From Marinilongibacter aquaticus (GTDB taxonomy: Bacteria; Bacteroidota; Bacteroidia; Cytophagales; Spirosomataceae), in contig NZ_CP083757.1 in the NCBI RefSeq assembly GCF_020149935.1, positions 2,505,501-2,569,500 of the forward strand: a stretch of DNA of 64,000 nt, written 5' to 3'. Every line of letters starts with the position of its first letter. Within the stretch, counting starts at the first letter, position 1. Below, one piece after another: positions 36,874 to 46,000 of this stretch. The position numbers and the translations under genes are program-made. The notes beneath the pieces are model-generated. The model had not been told where the DNA came from. It worked only from the letters and a program-made list of their open reading frames with translations, and searched no databases.

Positions 36874-37516
36874 TGGTTACAATCCTCACAAGTTCAACAG
36901 TATTGTTCAAGCCCGTTTTTTTCAGCATACTGGCCCGATGATTGCTCACGGTACGGATACTCAAATTCAATTGCTCGGCAATCTGCTTGCTGCTCATCCC
37001 TTCTGCAATCAATTTCAAAATCACCTTTTCTTTTTTCGAAAGCTTGGACAAAGTAGTACTCGAAACCGCCGGCTGGGGTTTAATATGCCCCTTTCCCTGC
37101 ATGGCCGACACCAATATCGCACTGACTTCGGGCGGAAAATATTTTTCGCCTGCATCCACCACCTTCATGGCCTTCACAATTTCGTCTTTGTCGCTGTCCT
37201 TCAAAATGTATCCATCCACGCCATTGTTTATACTTTGCAGAATATAGTCTGGATCGTTGTGCATAGAAAAAACCAAGACCCTTACTTTCGGATACCTTTT
37301 GGTAAGAATTTTAGCCACCTCAATCCCATTCATTTCAGGCATATTGATATCCAGCAGCACAATATCGGGTTTGAGCTCGGGTACAATTGTCAGGGCTTCG
37401 GCTCCACTGCCCACCTCTCCTACAATTTTAACCCCTTCTTCGTCTTCTAGAAGAAATTTCATCCCTTTTCGCACCACCTCGTGATCATCTACCAGAAGAA
37501 TTTTTATCGGCGACAT
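36860..37516 (-). CDS. NarL/FixJ-family response regulator
   Basis: 218 residues. The receiver domain spans 1-120 with acidic pocket VDDHE (D10, D11) and phosphoacceptor in DIVLLDINMP (D56). A linker rich in Gln/Pro/Ser follows, then a LuxR-type helix-turn-helix (LSKKEKVILKLIAEGMSSKQ, IAEQLNLSIRTVSNHRASML). It is paired with the histidine kinase immediately upstream in the operon and presumably activates the nitrate genes. Its end overlaps the cysteine desulfurase start. Confidence 0.92.
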   Translation of the reverse strand: MSPIKILLVDDHEVVRKGMKFLLEDEEGVKIVGEVGSGAEALTIVPELKPDIVLLDINMPEMNGIEVAKILTKRYPKVRVLVFSMHNDPDYILQSINNGVDGYILKDSDKDEIVKAMKVVDAGEKYFPPEVSAILVSAMQGKGHIKPQPAVSSTTLSKLSKKEKVILKLIAEGMSSKQIAEQLNLSIRTVSNHRASMLKKTGLNNTVELVRIVTNEGL

Positions 37517-37627
37517 ATTTTATATACTGATTTAAATCCCAAGATATAAGACATTGCACGATTTATCAACGTGTAATTGCCCCAATTTGGCAAATCCTGA
37601 TTTAAATCACTCTAAAAGGCCTACACA

Positions 37628-39067
37628 CTAATCCTCATTTATCAATGGCAGTTTTATGAAAATATCTGTACCCTCTCCTTTAATTGTGGTCAATTTAAAC
37701 GTTCCGTTCAGCAAAGCCACGCGGCTTTTCATATTCTCCAAACCGTTGTGAATAAGCGACTGACGACTCCGCTTCAATTCTTGTACATCGAAACCCGTGC
37801 CGTTGTCCGTAATGCTGAATTCGAGCATACCGTCCTTTTCGAGCAAACTTACTTTGGCCTTACTGGCCTTGGCGTATTTCAAGATGTTGTTCAGGGCTTC
37901 TTGAGCAATTCGGTACAAAGCCACTTCCACTTTGTGCCCGTATCGACGCCCCGGATTTTGTACTTCCACTTCGAATTTGGTTTTCGAGCCGATATTGCTT
38001 TGCTGAATCAAAATTTTCAGGGCCGACTCTATCCCGAAATCATTCAAAGCCGTGGGCATAAGATTGAATGATATCGCCCGCGAACTCTCTATGGTATCTT
38101 GCAGAAGCAGATTTACATGGGCATATGCTTTCTGAAACTTTTCGGGCATTTCTGGCGATTTCAAGCGGCCCAAAGCCAGTTTCATTCCCGTCAGCATTTG
38201 ACCCAACCCGTCGTGAATTTCCTGCGACATACGTTTTCTTTCTTCTTCCTGCCCTTCGAGCAAAGCCGCTGTACGGGTCTGGTCTTCTTTTCTTTTCAGT
38301 TCGTACCGCTCTATAGTGGCCCGTTCCAGATCGTTTTGCGTTTTACGAAGCATTTTATTCGAAAGCGAAAGCTGCTCATTAGCTTCTTGCAAACGTTTTT
38401 CCGAACGAATGAACTGAAGAATCACTTTACGAACATAGCGAGCCAAGGGGTTCAGAATAAAAATATATTCGATAAAAAGCGTGAGCAGCGTCAGCAGCAA
38501 AATCAGGAATTCGAAAGCCCGCAAACGGTCAACCTTTTTGGTGGCTTTGGTGTCGTATTCGAACACAATCTTATCCATTCCTGCCAAAAACTGCTCCTCG
38601 TTCATCAACAGGTTGATCTGCATTTCCTGATTCGGCACTTCTCCTTTCTCCACCTGCTCGAAAATGGAGACCATGGTATTGTAAAAAGGCGTAATCTCTT
38701 CGAAAAGACTTTTGATCTCTTCCGAGTTGTTCACCTCAAACCGTTTGCCATCGATCAGTTTATTGTCGCGAAGCCCAACATGAATTCTTCGCCAATCTGC
38801 CAAGCATTCGCTAAAGCTTGCACTGTCCCATACTTCTGTGCTCAGGGCTTTTAAAACCGTCATTTTCGTCAAACGCTGGCTCAGCATCCTTTGCCTTCCG
38901 GCCAAATTGATGACGTGGCTGTTGTCTGCCGATTCGAGCAGCGAGATTTGGATCAACACTTGCCCAAACACCGAGAGCAAAGCCACGATAGACAATGCAA
39001 TGATATATTGCCACGTGAGGCGTTTGGCTACGGTTTGGTCGAAACTGAGTATGTGTTGACGTTTCAT
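37628..39067 (-). CDS. NarX-like sensor histidine kinase with PilJ-type N-terminal sensor domain
   Basis: 479 residues. One membrane helix at about 20-42 and another near 185-208 flank a periplasmic sensor. The sensor contains INLAGRQRMLSQRL (53-66), the NarX/PilJ-type P-box with Arg residues that in NarX contact nitrate. A coiled coil (KRLQEANEQLSLSNKMLRKT) leads to a HisKA_3 dimerisation domain with the phospho-acceptor in RKRMSQEIHDGLGQM (His near 284), then an ATPase domain with DNGTGFDV and GLENMKSRV. The partner response regulator is encoded next in the operon, and the nitrite reductase genes end 114 bases upstream. The combination argues for nitrate/nitrite sensing. Confidence 0.9.
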   Translation of the reverse strand: MKRQHILSFDQTVAKRLTWQYIIALSIVALLSVFGQVLIQISLLESADNSHVINLAGRQRMLSQRLTKMTVLKALSTEVWDSASFSECLADWRRIHVGLRDNKLIDGKRFEVNNSEEIKSLFEEITPFYNTMVSIFEQVEKGEVPNQEMQINLLMNEEQFLAGMDKIVFEYDTKATKKVDRLRAFEFLILLLTLLTLFIEYIFILNPLARYVRKVILQFIRSEKRLQEANEQLSLSNKMLRKTQNDLERATIERYELKRKEDQTRTAALLEGQEEERKRMSQEIHDGLGQMLTGMKLALGRLKSPEMPEKFQKAYAHVNLLLQDTIESSRAISFNLMPTALNDFGIESALKILIQQSNIGSKTKFEVEVQNPGRRYGHKVEVALYRIAQEALNNILKYAKASKAKVSLLEKDGMLEFSITDNGTGFDVQELKRSRQSLIHNGLENMKSRVALLNGTFKLTTIKGEGTDIFIKLPLINED

Positions 39068-39129
39068 ATCCGCAATTTAAGGCTTGGCAATCGAAATTCA
39101 GCCATACAAAATCCCAAGTCTTGAAATGG

Positions 39130-39153
39130 AAAAAGCCCAGCCAGCAGCCGGGC
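39130..39153 (-). terminator. Intrinsic terminator after nirD
   Basis: On the minus strand GCCCGGC pairs with GCTGGGC (one G-T pair) around a short loop, followed by five T residues (39134-39130). It separates nirBD from the sensor kinase gene, perhaps allowing partial read-through. Confidence 0.6.
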
Positions 39154-39180
39154 CATTCTCTACTAAAAGCTAATCTATAC

Positions 39181-39525
39181 TCACAATTCGATAAATACTG
39201 TATTACTCTCGATTTTCACCGGATACGTTTTGATTTGATATTCTTCGCCAGAAAGGCAAGCCCCCGTTTGCAATGAAAAGTTTTTCTTGTGGAAAGGACA
39301 AGCCACTTTGGGCTCATCGTCCAGCTCGCCAATCATGCCACGCGACAAAGCCATTTGCTGCTTATGCGGACATAGGTTTTGGGTGGCAAACCACGCTCCC
39401 CGTCGCACAAAATTGTATACTGCAATCTGCTCACCTTCGATAAGGACACAGACTCCGCCATTTTCGGGCACGTCCTCAACCGCACAGGCCGCAACCCATT
39501 TTTTTTCTACTAGTACATTTTCCAT
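39181..39525 (-). CDS. nirD: Assimilatory nitrite reductase small subunit (Rieske-type)
   Basis: 114 residues. A full set of Rieske [2Fe-2S] ligands is present: C52-P-H54 (LCPHKQQ) and C76-x2-H79 (CPFHKKNF). Some NirD proteins, including that of E. coli, lack these ligands, so this small subunit is of the cluster-bearing kind. It works with NirB to reduce nitrite to ammonium. The gene is 22 bases downstream of nirB and ends in front of a hairpin terminator. Confidence 0.93.
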   Translation of the reverse strand: MENVLVEKKWVAACAVEDVPENGGVCVLIEGEQIAVYNFVRRGAWFATQNLCPHKQQMALSRGMIGELDDEPKVACPFHKKNFSLQTGACLSGEEYQIKTYPVKIESNTVFIEL

Positions 39526-39547
39526 TGTTCAATCTTAATTTTCATGT

Positions 39548-42088
39548 TCAAACGCCAACCAGATTCCAATCTTTTGCCTTGACCTGCTCACGCATGGGCA
39601 CCAATTCCACAGCCGGGTCTTTTACTTCGGGGGCATTCACAAAGTGCGAAAAGCGTTTGCGTAAATCAGGGTTTTCGACCACCTCTTTCCATTCGCATTT
39701 GTAATTGCCCAAAATACCTTTCATCTCGTTCTCCAACTCTTCGGCTATACCCAGCACGTCGTCTACAATCACCGACTTTAGATATTTTATCCCCCCTTCC
39801 ATCTTTTCTATCCACGTGGCCGTCCGCTGAAGCGGTTCTGCTGTACGGATATAGAACATCAAGAAGCGATCGAGATAACTGATCAAGGTTTCTTCGTCGA
39901 GGTCTGTGGCGAACAATTCGGCATGTCTAGGTTTGGTGCCGCCATTGCCCCCCAAATACAGATTCCAGCCATTTTCGGTAGCGATAATGCCAAAGTCTTT
40001 GCTTTGGGCTTCTGCACATTCGCGTGTACAACCCGACACCGCGGATTTGAGTTTGTGCGGCGACCGCAAGCCTTTGTAGCGGTTCTCCACTTTTATGGCA
40101 AAACTCACCGCATCTTGCACGCCAAACCGGCACCAAGTAGTGCCCACGCAACTTTTAACGGTACGCAAAGCCTTACCGTAGGCATGCCCACTTTCGAAAC
40201 CGGCCGCCACCAACTCTTCCCAGATTTTTGGCAAATCGCCCACATGAGCCCCGAACATATCAATCCGTTGGCCTCCGGTTATTTTAGTATAAAGGCCGTA
40301 TTTTTTCGCGATTTCTCCGATGACAATCAAGCCTTCTGGAGTAATTTCTCCACCCGGGATACGGGGCACAACAGAGTAAGTGCCCCCTCTTTGAATGTTG
40401 GCCAAAAAGCGATCGTTTGAATCTTGAGACACATCTCGGCCTTTGGCCAATATGTTTTCGTTCCACAAGCTGGCCAAAATAGACGACACTACCGGCTGGC
40501 ACGTTTCACAGCCGTGGCCTTTCCCCAATACAGCGATCACTTCGTCAAAGGTTTGCAAACTTTTGAGCTTCACCAGACTAAGCAACTCCTGTCGTGTATA
40601 ATCGAAATGTGCACAGATCACTTTTCGAACACTTAGCCCTTGTTCTTTCAATAAGCCATCGAGAAGGTCTTTGACCAATGGTGTACATCCGGCACAGCCC
40701 GTACACGCCTTGGTTTCCTTTTTAATGCCCTCCAATTTGAGAATACCCTTTTCGGAAACCGCCTGCGATATATCGGCTTTCGACACCGATTCACAGGAAC
40801 AAATTAAAGCCGAGTCGGGCAAAGCCATTACTCCAGAGCCTTCTTCGCCGCCTCTCGAACCCAAAATCAAATCCTCGGGATCGGCGGGAATAGGCATGGC
40901 ATTGAGGCATATTTGCTGAAGCATGTTGTATTGTTCGGCATCGCCTATCAACACGCCCCCCAATAATTTCTTGTTGAAATTATCGATGTTTATCCGCTTG
41001 TAAACTCCTTTCGCTCGGTTTTCATAGACAATGGTCTGGCATTCGGGCTCTTCAACAAAGGCATTCCCGAAACTGGCTACATCTACACCGATAAGCTTCA
41101 GTTTTGTACTCATATCAAAACCCGTGAACTCCACTTTATCGCTTGCAAATGTATTGGCCACCTGATAATGAATGGTATTGAGAGCCACTTCGGCCATTTC
41201 GTAACCCGGAGCCACAAGACCATAAATCATGCCATCGTAAAGGGCACATTCGCCAATCGCCAAAATATACGGGTCGCTCGTTTGCATGCGTTCGTTCACC
41301 TCAATCCCTCCGCGGCCACCGACTTTCAAACCTGTTTGGCGTGCGAGCTCGTCTCTTGGCTTTATCCCAGCCGAAATCACCACCATGTCGGTTTCCAAAA
41401 ATTGACCGTCGTAAAACTCCAAGCCCGTTACAGCCTTTTGGCCCGAAAATCGGGCGGTATTTTTATTGGTATGTGTAGTGATCCCCAAACTGGCAAGTTT
41501 CGATTCCAATATACTCGAACCCGCCCCATCAATTTGACGCGGCATCAATCGGGGAGCAAACTCAACGACATGAGCATCACTTATTCCGAGATCGAGAAGA
41601 GCTTTTGCCGCTTCTAAACCCAATAATCCACCGCCAATCACCACACCACGACGAGCCCTTTGAGCATATGCCTTCATCATATCCAAATCTTCGATGGTTC
41701 GGTAAACGAACACTCCGTCCAAATCCACCCCTTCTATTGGCGGCACAAAGGCACCAGACCCTGTGGCCAATACCAGATGATCGTAGCCAATCACTCTCCC
41801 CTTTAAAGAGCTTACCGTCTTGGCTTTCGCATCGATCTCCACCACAGGATCTCCCAAAAAGAGCCCTATGCCGTTTTCTTGATACCAACTTAGGGGAGCC
41901 ATCGTGAGCTCTTCGATCGACTTTTCCCCAAAATACGCACTCAAGTGTACACGGTCGTAAGCTGGCCTTGGTTCTTCTCCGAACACGAGGATTTCAAAAA
42001 GCGAAGCAAATGGAGAAGCCAAAGCCTTTTCGCAAAACTTATAGCCAACCATCCCATTCCCGACAACTACAATTTTGGACTTTCTCAT
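39548..42088 (-). CDS. nirB: Assimilatory NAD(P)H nitrite reductase large subunit
   Basis: 846 residues, the normal NirB length. An FAD/NAD(P)H reductase module (VVVGNGMVGYKF at 7-18; VIGGGLLGLEAAKALL) is followed by two BFD-like [2Fe-2S] segments: ICSCESVSKADI with CTGCAGC, then a second with CETC. The C-terminal siroheme half has ferredoxin-like and catalytic parts, with cluster ligands SCVGTTWC (near 646) and SGCTREC (near 686). It performs six-electron reduction of nitrite to ammonium in the cytosol. Divergent from the siroheme/nitrate reductase operon across a 226-base control region. Confidence 0.96.
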   Translation of the reverse strand: MRKSKIVVVGNGMVGYKFCEKALASPFASLFEILVFGEEPRPAYDRVHLSAYFGEKSIEELTMAPLSWYQENGIGLFLGDPVVEIDAKAKTVSSLKGRVIGYDHLVLATGSGAFVPPIEGVDLDGVFVYRTIEDLDMMKAYAQRARRGVVIGGGLLGLEAAKALLDLGISDAHVVEFAPRLMPRQIDGAGSSILESKLASLGITTHTNKNTARFSGQKAVTGLEFYDGQFLETDMVVISAGIKPRDELARQTGLKVGGRGGIEVNERMQTSDPYILAIGECALYDGMIYGLVAPGYEMAEVALNTIHYQVANTFASDKVEFTGFDMSTKLKLIGVDVASFGNAFVEEPECQTIVYENRAKGVYKRINIDNFNKKLLGGVLIGDAEQYNMLQQICLNAMPIPADPEDLILGSRGGEEGSGVMALPDSALICSCESVSKADISQAVSEKGILKLEGIKKETKACTGCAGCTPLVKDLLDGLLKEQGLSVRKVICAHFDYTRQELLSLVKLKSLQTFDEVIAVLGKGHGCETCQPVVSSILASLWNENILAKGRDVSQDSNDRFLANIQRGGTYSVVPRIPGGEITPEGLIVIGEIAKKYGLYTKITGGQRIDMFGAHVGDLPKIWEELVAAGFESGHAYGKALRTVKSCVGTTWCRFGVQDAVSFAIKVENRYKGLRSPHKLKSAVSGCTRECAEAQSKDFGIIATENGWNLYLGGNGGTKPRHAELFATDLDEETLISYLDRFLMFYIRTAEPLQRTATWIEKMEGGIKYLKSVIVDDVLGIAEELENEMKGILGNYKCEWKEVVENPDLRKRFSHFVNAPEVKDPAVELVPMREQVKAKDWNLVGV

Positions 42089-42207
42089 CTTTATATTGAA
42101 TTAAGTCTTGATACTAAATACTCACCCATAAATCAGAGTACTTATTTTTACAACTAGTTATAATTATTACTTCAAAAGTATGTCAAACATTCAATTAAAC
42201 AAAAAAT

Positions 42208-42236
42208 ATTTTGCAAAAATTATCATAGTGCAAAAT
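42208..42236. promoter_or_regulatory. Inverted repeat in the divergent nirB / cobA control region
   Basis: ATTTTGCA (42208-42215) and TGCAAAAT (42229-42236) are perfect 8-bp inverted arms around a 13-base spacer. A third half-site TTTGCA occurs at 42251-42256. The 226-base region (42089-42314) is strongly AT-rich. A dimeric regulator site serving both operons is plausible. Confidence 0.5.
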
Positions 42237-42314
42237 TTAAGACTAAATAATTTGCATTGAAACAAATTTGTCGTTTTGTTTGTGACAGAATTATATGAGT
42301 ATAAATACTTAGCT

Positions 42315-43073
42315 ATGAAATTGTCATTAATAGGTGCGGGACCAGGAGATCCAGAATTAATCACACTCAAGGCGGTTCGCCTTTTGCAGGAAGCCGATAT
42401 CATCCTATATGACGCCTTGGCGAACAAGGCCTTTTTGCAATACGCCAAAAAGGAGGCCGAGTTGATTTACGTAGGCAAGCGTCTACAAAAACACAGCGTT
42501 TCGCAAGACGAAATCAACCGTATAATTCTGCAAAACTGCCTCGCAGGCAAACACGTGCTCAGACTGAAGGGGGGCGATCCCATCGTATTTGGCCGCGGAT
42601 ACGAGGAAAAACAATTCGTAGAATCATTTGGAATAGAAACAGAAATCGTTCCGGGCATCAGCAGCTGCATTGCCGCACCAAGCTCGGCCGACATTCCAGT
42701 AACCTGTCGGGGCATAAGCGAAAGCTTTTGGGTAATCACCGGACATACGAAAGACCGCGGCCTTCCGCAAGACATCCGCTTGGCTGCGAAATCAAACGCC
42801 ACAATCATTATACTGATGGGCACGGCCAAACTACCGGAAATTGTGCACATTTTCTTGGACGAAGGCCGTCAAGACCTTCCTATCGCCATAATCGAAAACG
42901 GCACACGGCCATCGGAACGGGTATTGATTGGCGAAATGCAGAACATCTTGAGCAAAAATGCGGAAAGCAAATTGAGCAATCCAGCCGTAATTGTCATCGG
43001 GGAGACCGTTCGACTGGGCAAGGAAAAACTTACGGCCGCACTTTCAGGCCACCTAAAAACTCGGGTGGCATGA
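42315..43073 (+). CDS. cobA: Uroporphyrinogen-III C-methyltransferase
   Basis: 252 residues from the ATG at 42315 (the frame to 42276 is rejected). It methylates uroporphyrinogen III twice to precorrin-2, the first step toward siroheme, the prosthetic group of NirB. Motifs: LIGAGPGDPELITLKA at the N-terminus, YVGKR, LKGGDPIVFGRGYEE and the EIVPGISS loop. It is a stand-alone SUMT with no CysG-type dehydrogenase/ferrochelatase domain; that function must lie elsewhere. ATGA overlap (43070-43073) couples it to the nitrate reductase gene. Confidence 0.94.
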   Translation: MKLSLIGAGPGDPELITLKAVRLLQEADIILYDALANKAFLQYAKKEAELIYVGKRLQKHSVSQDEINRIILQNCLAGKHVLRLKGGDPIVFGRGYEEKQFVESFGIETEIVPGISSCIAAPSSADIPVTCRGISESFWVITGHTKDRGLPQDIRLAAKSNATIIILMGTAKLPEIVHIFLDEGRQDLPIAIIENGTRPSERVLIGEMQNILSKNAESKLSNPAVIVIGETVRLGKEKLTAALSGHLKTRVA

Positions 43074-46000
43074 GAACAGAAGACAGAACATACAAATCGA
43101 CCTGCTGTTATTGTGGCACAGGCTGTGGTGTGGAAATTAACCGAATCTCGCCATCCAAAATCGAGATAGAAGGCGACCGCACACACCCTGTGAACAAAGG
43201 AATGTTGTGCTCAAAAGGCCTAAACCTTCACCACACCGTCAACGACCGCAGCGACCGCCTTTTGTATCCCCAAATGCGGCACAGCAAAAGCTCGCCCCTG
43301 CAACGCTGCTCTTGGGACCAAGCCTTGAACAGAGCAGCGGCCACCTTCAAAAGTATAATCAGAAAATACGGCCCTGAGGCCGTGGCCTTTTATGTTTCGG
43401 GCCAATGCCTCACAGAAGAATACTACCTCTGGAACAAACTGATGAAAGGCTTTATTGGCTCAAACAACATCGACACCAACTCAAGATTGTGTATGAGCTC
43501 GGCGGTCGTAGGATACAAAAAATCCCTTGGCGAAGACAGCGTTCCTGTCTGCTACGACGACATCGAACTGTCCGATTGCATTTTGGTAACCGGTGCCAAT
43601 CCCGCATGGTGCCACCCCATTATTTGGCGGCGTGTAGAGGCCCACAAAGCGGCCAACCCCCATGTGAAAATTATTTGCGTAGACCCCAGAAAAACACAAA
43701 CTGCAAACTCTGCAGATTTGCACATCGGCCTTTTACCGGGCACCGATGTGTTCTTGCACAATGCAATTGCTCGTGAATTAATTGAAAACCAGTGGATAGA
43801 TCAGGCATTTATTGCCGACCACGTAGAAGGGTTTGATGAATACAAAAGCGAAGTTTTTTCCCAGAGCATTGAAGAATACGCGGCGAATTGCGGCATTTCG
43901 ACCGAAGAAATAAAAACCGTAGCCCAATGGATCGCCCAAGCCAAAGGCTTTCTTTCCATGTGGACCATGGGCTTAAACCAGTCTGTAATTGGTGTAAACA
44001 AGAACCTCTCCCTCATAAGCCTTTCTTTGATCACCGGAAAAATAGGCAAACCCGGCAACGGTCCTTTTTCACTTACGGGCCAACCCAATGCCATGGGAGG
44101 CCGCGAGGTTGGCGGCCTTTCAAATATGCTGGCCTCGCACCGTGAACTTTCCAACCCCCAGCACATCGCCGAAATGGAAGAGCTGTGGGGCGTAAGCGAA
44201 CTTTCTACAAAACCCGGACTTTCGGCCACTGAAATGTTCGAAGCCTTGGATAGCGGAAAGCTAAAGGCCATTTGGATAAGCTGCACCAACCCTATGGTGA
44301 GCCTACCGAATGTGCAACAAGCAGAAGCCGCCCTTAAAAAGGCTCCGTTTGTAGTTGTGCAAGAAATTTCCAACAAGTCGGACAGCACCCAATTCGCCGA
44401 TGTTCTGCTTCCTGCGGCGGCCTGGACAGAAAAAGAGGGCACCATGACCAATGCCGAAAGGCGAATCTCCTTACTGGAAAAAGTCATCGAGCCGCCCGGA
44501 GAGTGTCTTCCCGATGCAGAAATCATTTGCCGATTTGCACAGAAAATGGACTGGGAAGACTGGTTCAGCTTCTCAAACAGCGAGGCTATTTACAACGAGT
44601 ACAAGAAAACCACAGCCGGCACACGCATAGACTGCACAGGCGTTTCGTACAACTCATTACGTAAAAAAACCATTCAATGGCCTTACCCTTCTTCGGGAAC
44701 AGAAACGCATAGGCTTTTCGAAGACCACAAATTCTATACGCCCTCGGGCAAGGCACGCCTCTTTCCCACAAAACCCGAGAACCATTCGGAACCGCAAACA
44801 AAAGACTTTCCTTTGATCTTGCTTACGGGCAGAGTACGTGACCAGTGGCATACCCAAACAAAAACGGGCAAGGTCAACCGTCTGAAACAGCATTTGCCGA
44901 CCCCTTTTGTGGAAATCCATCCGCAAGACGCCCAAACGAGGAATATCGTGCAGGACCAGCTGGTCGAAATCTGCGGAAGAAGAGGCAAGGCCCGCGTGAA
45001 AGCCCAACTCAGCGAAGAGGTAAAGCCCGGCACCTGCTTTATGCCCATGCATTGGGGGAAAATCAAAAAACACGACCTCGCGAGAGCCAACAACCTCACC
45101 AGTCCTTTGGTAGACCCCATCTCCAAAGAGCCCGATTTCAAGTTTGCGGCCGTAGAACTGCGACCTTATAAAAAAAACAAAGAAAAAATTTTGGTAATCG
45201 GAGCCGGCTCGGCCAGTCTTGGTTTCATTTCAACCTATCGAAAATTCAATCAAAGCGATGAAATTGAAGTATTCTCCAAAGAAATTCATCCCTTCTACAA
45301 CCGAGTTATGCTGCCCGACTACGTAAGCGGCACACAAAATTGGAAACAACTGATCAAACTTCGCGAAGATGAATTTGCCGTGCGGGGCATAAAAGTACAC
45401 AAAGGCGTTTCCATTGCCGATATCGACCGCAAACATAAAGTTGTTGTCGATTCAGAAGGACAAGAACACCGTTACGACAAGCTATTCTTGGGTATGGGCA
45501 GCCGTGCATTTATGCCCTCAAATTTTCCGAAAATCCCGGGCATTTTCAATATGCGGAGCCGATTGGACGCCGATGCCTTAGCCCCCTTTATATCCACGGG
45601 CGGCCGAGCGATAATAGTTGGCGGCGGGCTTCTCGGCCTTGAAATGGCCGCTTCGCTCCGCCAAATCAATGTACCCGTAACGGTTGTACAAAGAATCGGC
45701 CGATTCATGGATCGCCAACTCGATCCACTCGGCAGCTCCATTTTGCACGAGGAGATAGAAAAACTCGGCATAGAAGTGTATTACAACAACGAAGTAGAGC
45801 AGTTTTTCGGGACAAAACACCTGGAAGCTGTCCGCCTGAAATCCGGACATAAAATAGACTGCTCTTTACTTATTGTAGCCGCAGGCACGCGACCGAATAT
45901 TGAATTGGCACAAAAAGCCAAACTGCAATGCCAAAGAGGCATCTTGGTAAACGACTACCTGCAAACCTCAGACCCCGACATTTTTGCTTGCGGGGAAATC

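Noticed and set aside
42139-42145. TACTTAT, an exact match to the NarL heptamer consensus in the nirB/cobA control region.
   Set aside because: A single seven-base match with degenerate positions is expected by chance in 226 bases of AT-rich DNA, and the heptamer rule comes from Proteobacteria. I did not list it as a site.
42728-43069. Upstream extension of the nitrate reductase frame into cobA.
   Set aside because: The residues are shadow translation of cobA; the molybdopterin domain begins properly at the ATG at 43070, which overlaps the cobA stop.
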